A DNA stretch of 11,911 nucleotides from Lachnospiraceae bacterium (lineage in GTDB: Bacteria; Bacillota; Clostridia; Oscillospirales; Ruminococcaceae). Positions within the stretch are counted from its first letter, which is position 1. Each line of letters opens with the position of its first letter. Of this stretch, positions 6,301 to 11,911 are shown piece by piece. A program made the translations under genes and the position numbers. Under the pieces are notes generated by a model. The model had not been told where the DNA came from. It saw only the letters and a list, made by a program, of their open reading frames with translations, and ran no database searches. The stretch spans positions 1 to 11,911 of the forward strand of contig JAMPFE010000059.1 of NCBI GenBank assembly GCA_023664705.1, in the 5' to 3' direction.

Positions 6301-6688
6301 CGGTATTTTCGTTAACGATCAAATAATTTTTGTCAACGAAATTTTCCCGCAGCCATTGAATTTAATTTTTCGACAAAGCACATTTTCAACTGCAAAAAAA
6401 TGCAAATTTTCGGACGGTTTTTTCAATTTCCAAATTTTAACTCGAATTTACAGCAATTCCAAATATTTACATCGTGAAACTGCAATTATCTGCAACTAAC
6501 TGCAAATCGGCTGCAAATTACTGCACGCGAACTGCAAAAGACTGCAAAATAATACACAGATTTCAACGATTTGTTCCCAAAACTAAAAATTTTTGCAAGT
6601 TTCCAATTAAAAAATTTCAAACGGTTTATCAAATTTTTCTTTGCAATTTTAAGTTGCGCGTTTTTTTAAAAAAGCACATATCGGTTGG
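6301..6688. other. AT-rich gene-free stretch
   Basis: No coding sequence is supported here. The stretch is AT-rich, with runs such as CAATTTCC/CAATTCC followed by AAAT-rich tracts (about 6424-6470). A hexamer pair CTGCAA/ATGCAA at 6390 and 6400 is also 10 bp apart. The phased CTGCAA array at 6480-6547 is listed separately. The missing receiver domain of the response regulator should have lain at its left edge, so part of this DNA may have been brought in by the same deletion. Confidence 0.6.
6480..6547 (+). repeat. Seven CTGCA(A/C) hexamers phased at 10-11 bp
   Basis: CTGCAA occurs at 6480, 6490, 6500, 6511, 6532 and 6542, and CTGCAC at 6521. Start-to-start distances are 10, 10, 11, 10, 11 and 10 (mean 10.3), close to the helical repeat of B-DNA, while the 4-5 bases between copies vary freely. 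Every copy would face the same side of the helix. The GCAA(A) ends also place short A-tracts in phase, which may bend the DNA. The irregular spacing rules out a protein-coding repeat. The array lies about 140 bp upstream of the XRE regulator's -35. Confidence 0.75.
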
Positions 6689-6717
6689 TTGCAATCTTCC
6701 GCGAAAAGTGCTATACT
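6689..6717 (+). promoter_or_regulatory. Sigma-A type promoter of the XRE regulator gene
   Basis: TTGCAA (6689-6694), a 17-nt spacer and TATACT (6712-6717) form a good promoter. The predicted start is near 6724 and the leader about 35 nt, ending in AAGGAG (6746-6751) 7 nt before the ATG. A small inverted repeat CTAT-ACTG-ATAG (6711-6722) covers the -10 and could be an operator for autorepression; that is speculative. Confidence 0.7.
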
Positions 6718-6758
6718 GATAGTGCAGCGCGGCACAAAAACAATTAAGGAGAATATTT

Positions 6759-7427
6759 ATGAGCTTTGGGACTAATTTGCAATTTTTAAGACGCTTGCGC
6801 GGAAACATGACGCAGGATAACTTGGCGGACAAGCTTAACGTCAGCCGCCAAACCGTTTCCAAGTGGGAGCTTGGTACGGCTCAGCCCGAAATGGAAAAGG
6901 CTTTGGAGCTTTGCCGATTTTTCAACTGTTCATTGGACGACCTGTTCCGCAACGATATGGCAGCCTGCAGCGAAGCGTATACAAATCTGCGTGTGGAGAC
7001 CGTTCCCGCCTTTCGTTACGTAAAGCACGCTGTGATAAGCACCGACCCCGAGGGCGACGCTATCGACAGAATGTTTTCCGTTGCCCGTAACTGCGGCGTT
7101 GACGATCCGCAAATTATCGGCTGGGATTTCCCGAATGTGTCACAGGAGCAGATAAACTGTTTCAATATGCATGGCTACGAGGCCGCGTGGATATTGCCGA
7201 AGGGAATAACTCCGCCCGATATTGAAATACACGAGCAGAGAGCCCACAAATATGCGGCATTACACATTGAAAAGGCGTTTGAAAATCCTTTTGTCGTCAT
7301 TCCGAACGGATATAAGGCTTTATGGGAATATATGCAGGTGAACGGCTTGGAGCATATGTCAAAGGACGTTATTCCTTGCTTTGAAACCGACGGAGAGAGT
7401 ATGGATATTTACATTGCTTGTAAATAA
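6759..7427 (+). CDS. XRE-family regulator with GyrI-like effector-binding domain
   Basis: A 222-residue cytoplasmic transcription regulator. Residues 7-63 form a Cro/CI-type helix-turn-helix (TQDNLADKLNVSRQTVSKWE with the following GTAQPEMEKALELC), the form common in Firmicutes. Residues 76-222 match the GyrI-like/AraC effector-binding fold: a first strand NLRVETVPAFRYVKHAV, a central helix-strand unit with GYEAAWILPKG, and a second half-repeat RAHKYAALHIEKAFENPF through the C-terminal strand ESMDIYIACK. This fold binds small, often hydrophobic or cationic molecules, so the protein probably senses a drug-like or metabolic ligand. ATG 6759 has AAGGAG at 7 nt. It is a single-gene unit with its own promoter; no target gene lies directly downstream apart from a doubtful small ORF. 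Confidence 0.9.
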   Translation: MSFGTNLQFLRRLRGNMTQDNLADKLNVSRQTVSKWELGTAQPEMEKALELCRFFNCSLDDLFRNDMAACSEAYTNLRVETVPAFRYVKHAVISTDPEGDAIDRMFSVARNCGVDDPQIIGWDFPNVSQEQINCFNMHGYEAAWILPKGITPPDIEIHEQRAHKYAALHIEKAFENPFVVIPNGYKALWEYMQVNGLEHMSKDVIPCFETDGESMDIYIACK

Positions 7428-7447
7428 TCAGCAAGGAGTAACGATAT

Positions 7448-7549
7448 TTGAAAAACTCCCGCAAACATCGCATAAAATCGTTCATTCGGCGAGGTCAATA
7501 TCTAGAGCATCAGAGCCCCAGAACCCTTAAACGCGTTACACGAAACTAA
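7448..7549 (+). CDS. Possible 33-residue basic small ORF behind the XRE regulator
   Basis: AAGGAG (7433-7438) stands 9 nt before a TTG (7448) that opens a 33-codon frame ending in TAA (7547-7549). The product (LKNSRKHRIKSFIRRGQYLE then HQSPRTLKRVTRN) is strongly basic and has no recognisable domain. The ribosome site, just after the XRE stop, is the main support. It may equally be what is left of a second gene of the operon after a deletion, or a chance frame. Confidence 0.22.
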   Translation: MKNSRKHRIKSFIRRGQYLEHQSPRTLKRVTRN

Positions 7550-7559
7550 CCCGATTCCC

Positions 7560-7593
7560 AAAATAAGCGCGCCGACGTTTCGCCGACGCGCTT
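7560..7593 (-). terminator. Rho-independent terminator of the flavodoxin-reductase gene
   Basis: Read on the minus strand, AAGCGCGTCGGCG, loop AAA and CGTCGGCGCGCTT form a continuous 13-bp stem (two G-U pairs included), followed by ATTTT (7560-7564), 15 bp after the reductase stop codon. On the + strand the two wobble positions become A-C mismatches, so it should work mainly for the minus-strand gene. A weaker effect on the XRE transcript is possible. Confidence 0.8.
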
Positions 7594-7608
7594 TGTAATG
7601 TTGTCTCT

Positions 7609-9240
7609 TTAATACCAATCGTGCTTCTCGTTTCTGTCGAGAGCGGCGATTTTTTTCATTTCGTCACTTGTCAGTTCAAAGTCAAACAGCGAAATATTTT
7701 CCAAAATATGCGCCGGATTTGACGAGCCGGGAATGACCACAACGCCGTTCTGCAAATCCCACCGCAGAATGACCTGCGCGGCGGATTTTCCGTGATTTGC
7801 CGCGATCTCAAGAATGGTTTTGTCGTTCAGCAGTTCGCTTTGATGACCTCTGCCGCCGAGAGGATACCACGCCTGCATCACGATTCCCAGATCGTGCATA
7901 TACGGGATAACCTCTTGCTCTTGATAATACGGGTGAATTTCGTTCTGTATCAGCGCGGGCTTGATATTCACCTGCGCGATAAAATCGTCTATTTCTTCAA
8001 TATACCAATTCGACAGCCCAAGCGAGCGAATTTTACCCTGTGCGACAAATTTCTCCATAGCCTTATAAGCGTTCACGTCGTTCGCGCCCGGGTGGTGGAG
8101 CAGCATCATATCGATGTAGCCGATGTCTAATTTGTCAAGCGCGTCTTGTATCGCTTTTTCGGGATTTTGAAACTGTTCGCCGGGGTAAATTTTCGTGATT
8201 ACAAAAATCTCTTCGCGCGGCACTTTTGATTTGCGGATCGCCTCGCCGACCTCTTTTTCGTTGCTGTACATATATGCCGTGTCGATCAGCCGAACGCCTT
8301 GTTCAAGAGCGGAAATTATTGAATTAACGCAGGTATCTCCGTGCAAGGAATATGTTCCAATACCCGCTATCGGCATTTCGTAGCCGCTGTTGAACTTGAC
8401 GGTCGGCGCGTTTCCGTTTTTGCCCGAAGCTAGGTCAAAAGTCGATACGTCCGAATTAGAATTAAAATTCAATTTTAAATTCATATTATTTATCCAATTT
8501 TTTACCTCCGATTTTGAGGAATTACCCGAAAAACGTTTGCCCGAAAGCCAATTCGCCGAACCCGCGAGCGAATGTAAATTCGTGTCGCTCGAACCGATAC
8601 CGCTGCTGTGCGAGGTGCAGAACGGCACTATTATTTTTCCCGAAAAATCATAGCTTTCAAGAAACGTCGAAATAATGCGCGGCGCTTGTCCGTGCCAGAT
8701 CGGGTAGCCGATAAACACGGTTTTGTAGCCGCTCATATTCGATACGCTCCCCGAAACTTCGGGGCGGCAGGAGCTGTCAGCCTGCTCGCGGTCGGCGCGG
8801 CAGTCGGTGTAGTATTCAAGGTCCGCGGCGGTATAAGGCACGGCGGGCGTTATTTCGTACAAGTCCGCACCAAGAATTTCGGCGGCGTATTCCGCTAACT
8901 TTTCGGTCGTGTTCGTTGCGGAAAAATACGCCACAAGAACGTCCGTTTTTTCTTCGGGAGCGTTCGGGATAACAATGCTTGACGAGCTTGCAGACGATGA
9001 GTTGACGGGGTTTTCCGATGAGGCGATGACTGTCGAGCCGTTTGATGATTGCATTGAACTCCCTCCCGTATTTGATGAACTTTCTCCGCTTGAAACAACG
9101 GACGAGACAGCAGAAGAACTTTCCGAGTTGCTTTGTTCTTGACCGCCGTTTGTCACGACCTCACCTGCGGAGCAAGCCGTAACGGTCAAAGCAGCCGAAA
9201 CCGCGAAGATAAGCGATAAAACGGCTCTTTTGATTTTCAC
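7609..9240 (-). CDS. Exported lipoprotein: flavodoxin fused to an aldo/keto reductase
   Basis: A 543-residue fusion. It starts with a lipoprotein signal (KRAVLSLIFAVSAALTVTAC, lipid Cys23). Then comes a Ser-rich spacer (about 24-96) suited to reach through the wall. A Flavodoxin_4-like domain follows (about 99-255) with FMN-phosphate loop FSATNTTEKLAE and GYPIWHGQAP. The last part is an aldo/keto reductase (about 286-543) with the tetrad Asp320, Tyr325 (LIDTAYMYSNE), Lys350 (TKIYP) and His382 (LLHHP), plus the NADP-binding end VVVIPGSSNPAHILENI. All catalytic residues are present. GTG 9249 directly abuts AAAGG; GTG 9240 has the site at 8 nt and is chosen. The AKR would reduce a carbonyl using NADPH and flavodoxins carry electrons, but both cofactors are cytoplasmic, so the exported location is odd. 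It lies 127 bp behind a hydrolase gene on the same strand and is probably under the same LysR control; no clear own promoter was seen. Confidence 0.9.
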   Translation of the reverse strand: MKIKRAVLSLIFAVSAALTVTACSAGEVVTNGGQEQSNSESSSAVSSVVSSGESSSNTGGSSMQSSNGSTVIASSENPVNSSSASSSSIVIPNAPEEKTDVLVAYFSATNTTEKLAEYAAEILGADLYEITPAVPYTAADLEYYTDCRADREQADSSCRPEVSGSVSNMSGYKTVFIGYPIWHGQAPRIISTFLESYDFSGKIIVPFCTSHSSGIGSSDTNLHSLAGSANWLSGKRFSGNSSKSEVKNWINNMNLKLNFNSNSDVSTFDLASGKNGNAPTVKFNSGYEMPIAGIGTYSLHGDTCVNSIISALEQGVRLIDTAYMYSNEKEVGEAIRKSKVPREEIFVITKIYPGEQFQNPEKAIQDALDKLDIGYIDMMLLHHPGANDVNAYKAMEKFVAQGKIRSLGLSNWYIEEIDDFIAQVNIKPALIQNEIHPYYQEQEVIPYMHDLGIVMQAWYPLGGRGHQSELLNDKTILEIAANHGKSAAQVILRWDLQNGVVVIPGSSNPAHILENISLFDFELTSDEMKKIAALDRNEKHDWY

Positions 9241-9367
9241 ACAAATCACCCTTTCTCAAAGCCGTTTCAGAAAACGCCATTTTTTCGATATTTTTACTTT
9301 TCGACAAATTTCAATATTTTTGCGGGATTCCTCGATGCCGTGTTTTCCGGAACGTCCTACCCCCGAA

Positions 9368-10360
9368 TTATTTCAGATTTTCGCCGAAAAATTTTTCCAA
9401 TTTATCAAACGGAATAGCGTTTTTATTTCCTCCGTCGTATAGATCGGTGTGAACCGCGCCGGGAATAATAAGCAGCTCCTTGTTGTCGGAGCACGGGTTG
9501 TCTTTCACCATATTCGCGTAAGCGTCGCGGCTGAAATAGCAGGAGTGCGCTTTTTCGCCGTGCATTATCAGCACCGCGCTGCGTATCTCGTTGGAATATT
9601 TCAAAATCGGCTGATTCATAAACGACATGCAGCCGATAACGTTCCAGCCGCCGTTGGAGTTGAGCGAGCGCTTGTGATAGCCGCGCGGCGTTTTGTAGTA
9701 GTCGTGATAGTCCTTGACGAAGAACGGCGCGTCATCGGGCAGCGGGTCGACTACACCGCCGCCGAGCGCATAGCTGCCGTTCTTGAGGTCGGTGAGCCGC
9801 TGCGCGTTCATTGCGACCTTTTTCGCGTAACGAGCGTCCGCGCTGTCCTCGCTGTCAAAATAGCCGTTTGCGTTGACGCGCGTCATATCGTACATCGTGG
9901 AAGCGACAGTCGCCTTTATCCGCGTATCGAGCGCCGCCGCGTTCAGCGCCATACCGCCCCAGCCGCATATCCCGATAATTCCTATTTTTTCGGGATCGAC
10001 TTTGTCGCAAAGCGAAAGAAAATCCACCGCTGCTTGAAAATCTTCGGTATTGATGTCGGGCGATGCCATATAACGCGGCTCGCCGCCGCTTTCTCCCGTA
10101 AAGGACGGGTCGAACGCTATTGCCAAAAATCCGCGCTCCGCCATTGTCTGCGCGTACAAGCCCGCAGCTTGCTCCTTGACCGCGCCGAACGGTCCGCAGA
10201 CGGCGATAGCCGCAAGCTTTCCCGAAGCGTTTTTCGGCTCGTACATATCCGCCGCGAGCGTTATCCCGTAGCGGTTTACGAATGTTACCTTGCTGTGGTT
10301 CACCTTGTCGCTTTTCGGGAATGTCTTGTCCCAATCCGTTGTTAAATTCAGCTTTTCCAT
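9368..10360 (-). CDS. Alpha/beta-hydrolase-fold protein (dienelactone-hydrolase/YcjY-like) with atypical nucleophile elbow
   Basis: A 330-residue cytoplasmic protein without signal peptide. The N-terminal part (about 24-58) gives the strands VTFVNRYGITLAADMYEP and AAIAVCGPFG; DPSFTGESGG (84-93) follows. The elbow after strand 5 is IGIIGICGWGGMALNAAALD (126-145). The late strand is AVLIMHGEKAHS (262-273), where the acid residue normally falls, and His304 lies in PGAVHTDLYD. In YcjY-like relatives the elbow reads GICASGG with Ser as nucleophile; here the aligned residue is Trp134, while Cys132 is nearby. Ordinary serine-hydrolase chemistry is therefore doubtful: it may use Cys132, or act on substrate differently. 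ATG 10360 has AAGGAG at 7 nt. It is divergent from lysR and first in a likely operon with the flavodoxin-reductase lipoprotein. Substrate unknown; an ester or lactone is a guess from the fold. Confidence 0.85.
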   Translation of the reverse strand: MEKLNLTTDWDKTFPKSDKVNHSKVTFVNRYGITLAADMYEPKNASGKLAAIAVCGPFGAVKEQAAGLYAQTMAERGFLAIAFDPSFTGESGGEPRYMASPDINTEDFQAAVDFLSLCDKVDPEKIGIIGICGWGGMALNAAALDTRIKATVASTMYDMTRVNANGYFDSEDSADARYAKKVAMNAQRLTDLKNGSYALGGGVVDPLPDDAPFFVKDYHDYYKTPRGYHKRSLNSNGGWNVIGCMSFMNQPILKYSNEIRSAVLIMHGEKAHSCYFSRDAYANMVKDNPCSDNKELLIIPGAVHTDLYDGGNKNAIPFDKLEKFFGENLK

Positions 10361-10392
10361 AATAAAACTCCTTTCAAATTTTTTGTAATTAT

Positions 10393-10421
10393 ATTATATC
10401 GCATTATTTCGCAAATAGCAA
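10393..10421 (-). promoter_or_regulatory. Promoter of the hydrolase / flavodoxin-reductase unit
   Basis: On the minus strand TTGCTA (10416-10421), a 17-nt spacer and TATAAT (10393-10398) give a predicted start near 10386 and a leader of about 26 nt. The -10 is perfect and the -35 weak (4 of 6), fitting a promoter that needs an activator. The LysR palindrome is centred about 66 bp upstream of that start. Confidence 0.6.
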
Positions 10422-10440
10422 ATACTTAATTTCTATTTTT

Positions 10441-10463
10441 AGATATGCTTGACAAGAATATCT
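10441..10463. promoter_or_regulatory. 23-bp LysR-type operator (T-N11-A dyad)
   Basis: AGATAT (10441-10446) and ATATCT (10458-10463) are inverted with 11 nt between, giving the T-N11-A signature. Inside, CTTG (10448-10451) and CAAG (10453-10456) continue the dyad around A10452, so 10 of 11 base pairs of the half-sites match. It overlaps the lysR -35 and lies at about -66 of the hydrolase promoter. This is the standard place for a LysR-family recognition site that represses its own gene and activates the divergent one. Confidence 0.72.
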
Positions 10464-10477
10464 GAATGTGCTATAAT
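10449..10477 (+). promoter_or_regulatory. Consensus promoter of the LysR-type regulator gene
   Basis: TTGACA (10449-10454), exactly 17 nt, and TATAAT (10472-10477) match the sigma-A consensus perfectly. The predicted start (about 10484) is only about 11 nt before the ATG and falls on the first base of the GAGGTG ribosome site (10484-10489), so the leader is very short. The palindromic operator overlaps the -35, so such a strong promoter would be expected to be held in check by its own product. Confidence 0.85.
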
Positions 10478-10494
10478 ATATTCGAGGTGATAAT

Positions 10495-11364
10495 ATGGAA
10501 ATCCGTGTTTTGCGCTATTTTCTTGAGGTCGCGCGTGAAAAGAGCATTACAAGGGCGGCGGTGCGGCTGCATATTTCGCAGCCCACGCTGTCAAAGCAGC
10601 TTAAGGACTTGGAGGACGAGCTTGGGCAAAAGCTGTTCGTCCGCAATAATTACGGCATTACGCTGACCGACGCGGGAATGTTATTGCGAAAACGCGCCGA
10701 GGATATTCTCGAAATGACGGACAAGACCTTGAACGAATTCAAATCGCTCACCGACGAGACGGGCGGCGATATTCATATCGGCTGCGCGGAAAGCGAGGGT
10801 ATCAAGTATCTCGCGCGATGCGTTGAAGCGGTCCGTGAGAAAAATCCGCTTATCCGCTGCCATCTGCACAGCGGAAACACGGAGGATATCGAGGGACGGC
10901 TGGAGAGCGGGCTGTTCGACTTTGCGTTTCTGGTAGAGCCGCCCGACCTCGCGAAATACAATTATCTCGAAGTGCCGTATTCGGACGTTTGGGGCGTAGT
11001 TATGCGGTCGGACGACCCGCTTGCCGAGAAAGAGAGCATTTGCGTTGACGACCTGTTGGGATATAATATAATTTGCTCGTCGCAGGCGGTCAAAACCGAT
11101 CTGCCGCGCTGGTGCGGCGAAAAAAGCGACACGCTGAATATTTCGTTTACGGTAAATTTGGTTTACAACGGTGCGGTCTTTGTACGCGAGGGGCTTGGCG
11201 TGATGTTCTCGTTCGATAAGCTTGCGAATACCGATGGCGAGTTATGTTTTCGTCCGCTTTCGCCGAAATTGGAAACGAAAATGTGCGTTGTTTGGAAAAA
11301 ATATCAGATGTTCTCTCCTGCGGCGGAGACGCTGCTCGAAGAGATGAGAGCGCGATTTTCTTAA
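10495..11364 (+). CDS. LysR-family transcriptional regulator
   Basis: A 289-residue regulator of normal family length. The N-terminal winged helix-turn-helix (about 2-60) reads FLEVAREKSITRAAVRLHIS, then QPTLSKQLKDLEDELGQKLF and the wing VRNNYGITLTDAG. A linker helix (about 61-86) leads to the effector domain (about 90-289), starting GGDIHIGCAESEGIKYLARC, of the two-lobed periplasmic-binding fold. The second lobe includes GYNIICSSQAVKT, and the first is re-entered at GAVFVREGLGVMFS. It presumably controls the divergent hydrolase and flavodoxin-reductase genes in response to a small co-inducer, and represses itself through the palindrome over its -35. ATG 10495 has GAGGTG at 5 nt. The effector cannot be predicted. 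It ends 21 bp from a convergent hydrolase gene. Confidence 0.95.
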   Translation: MEIRVLRYFLEVAREKSITRAAVRLHISQPTLSKQLKDLEDELGQKLFVRNNYGITLTDAGMLLRKRAEDILEMTDKTLNEFKSLTDETGGDIHIGCAESEGIKYLARCVEAVREKNPLIRCHLHSGNTEDIEGRLESGLFDFAFLVEPPDLAKYNYLEVPYSDVWGVVMRSDDPLAEKESICVDDLLGYNIICSSQAVKTDLPRWCGEKSDTLNISFTVNLVYNGAVFVREGLGVMFSFDKLANTDGELCFRPLSPKLETKMCVVWKKYQMFSPAAETLLEEMRARFS

Positions 11365-11385
11365 CTCGAAATCGATTAAAAAACT

Positions 11386-11911
11386 TCAAAAATTTTTCTC
11401 AACGTCCTGCCAACCGATATTCGACAATATTTCGGCATTATCTCCGACAAACGCCGCGCCCGCTTCGGCATCGTTTTTCAGATGATACATAAACCACGCG
11501 GTCACATATCCGTCGCCGAAATATAGCATTTCTCCGTGGTCGGCGTTTTTCCTCCTCGCCATAATTTTGGTTACGCCGTCGGGGATATTATTGTATAATT
11601 TTTGCAGACTTTCGAGCGGCGCGATCTGCTGATCCGTGTTTCCCGTCGAGCCGAGTATCAGCGAAGGCGTATTTATCAGCGTGTCGTCGAACGTCCACTG
11701 AAACGCCGCACTGAAATCGGTGTTTCCGCAGCTGAGAATCGCCGCCGCCTTGTACACGTCGGCGTGCTTTTGGTCGGTGACGGCATTTATCACGCCGATG
11801 CCTCCTTGCGAATGCCCCGTGATCCCGATATTGTCGAGGTCGATTTTTCCGAGGAAAACGTTCGCCTTTCCGTTTAATTTGCCGTCATATTCGTTAAGAA
11901 TTTCGAGATAG
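11386..11911 (-). CDS. Alpha/beta hydrolase, C-terminal part (5' end outside window)
   Basis: The frame is open to the window edge and gives 174 residues ending EKNF. It carries a classic nucleophile elbow ITGHSQGGIGVINA with Ser34 of the visible part. A late strand TPSLILGSTGNTDQQIAP has Asp93 as likely acid, and His125 lies in RKNADHGEML, so the catalytic triad looks complete. The pattern fits the chlorophyllase/dienelactone/polyester-hydrolase-like group of serine hydrolases; the N-terminal oxyanion region and any signal peptide are not visible. It is distinct from the hydrolase at 9368-10360 (no close resemblance, Ser rather than Trp at the elbow). It converges on lysR with a 21-bp gap. 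Substrate unknown, probably an ester. Confidence 0.85.
   Translation of the reverse strand, partial: YLEILNEYDGKLNGKANVFLGKIDLDNIGITGHSQGGIGVINAVTDQKHADVYKAAAILSCGNTDFSAAFQWTFDDTLINTPSLILGSTGNTDQQIAPLESLQKLYNNIPDGVTKIMARRKNADHGEMLYFGDGYVTAWFMYHLKNDAEAGAAFVGDNAEILSNIGWQDVEKNF

Noticed and set aside
6480..6547. CRISPR array or protein-coding repeat
   Set aside because: Repeats are only 6 bp with 4-5 bp between them, and the 10/11 bp spacing breaks any reading frame.
6131..6719. Open frames on the + strand across the response regulator and the CTGCAA array
   Set aside because: They have low-complexity, Phe/Lys/Asn-rich products, no ribosome site, and overlap the recognisable DNA-binding domain on the other strand or a non-coding repeat.
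9449..10345. A 298-codon open frame on the + strand opposite the hydrolase gene
   Set aside because: It lies wholly antisense to a well-supported hydrolase-fold gene, has an Arg/Val/Ala-rich composition typical of a mirror frame in GC-richer DNA, and shows no domain or ribosome site.

Overview
The window looks like chromosomal DNA of a low-to-mid GC Firmicute, probably a gut-type clostridium (Oscillospirales/Lachnospirales-like). This rests on Gram-positive style AGGAG ribosome sites, TTGACA/TATAAT promoters with 17-nt spacers, lipoproteins with short clostridial signal peptides, and the families present (DUF4367-type anti-sigma, XRE-GyrI regulator, Flavodoxin_4, BcrA-like ABC). The species cannot be named from the sequence. 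No rRNA, tRNA, CRISPR array or intact mobile element was seen.

Layout. Positions 1-207 hold the 3' end of a membrane protein on the + strand. Positions 255-3867 (minus strand) are a tight four-gene operon: large lipoprotein, two ABC-2 type permeases, BcrA-like ATPase. Upstream on the same strand lies an ECF sigma factor (4370-4912) with a clear sigma-A promoter. It is followed by an anti-sigma gene that is broken: the last ~35 residues of its extracellular domain survive out of frame and the middle is gone.

Positions 5100-6300 are a graveyard. A two-component system is reduced to a response-regulator DNA-binding domain without receiver (6007-6300) and a histidine kinase with a HAMP-region deletion/frameshift (~5790) and no ATP-binding C-terminus (cut at ~5250). 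At the cut the kinase abuts, tail to tail, a fragment resembling the start of a large serine recombinase whose start position reads ATA, preceded by a pair of mutually exclusive hairpins. This suggests past insertion and decay of a mobile element.

Positions 6301-6758 have no gene but carry seven CTGCA(A/C) hexamers spaced 10-11 bp, i.e. on one face of the helix, followed by the promoter of an XRE/GyrI-like regulator (6759-7427).

Positions 7609-11364 form a second unit. A LysR regulator (10495-11364) is divergent from an alpha/beta-hydrolase-fold protein (9368-10360) and, behind it on the same strand, an exported lipoprotein that fuses a flavodoxin to an aldo/keto reductase (7609-9240). A 23-bp near-perfect palindrome with the LysR-type T-N11-A signature overlaps the lysR -35 and sits near -66 of the hydrolase promoter, the classical position for autorepression plus divergent activation. 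The window ends in a second alpha/beta hydrolase (11386-11911, 5' end outside).

I found no clear new defence or mobile system. The best leads are the flavodoxin-reductase lipoprotein with its LysR switch, the hydrolase with Trp at the nucleophile position, the helically phased CTGCAA array, and the clustered decay of three regulatory genes.
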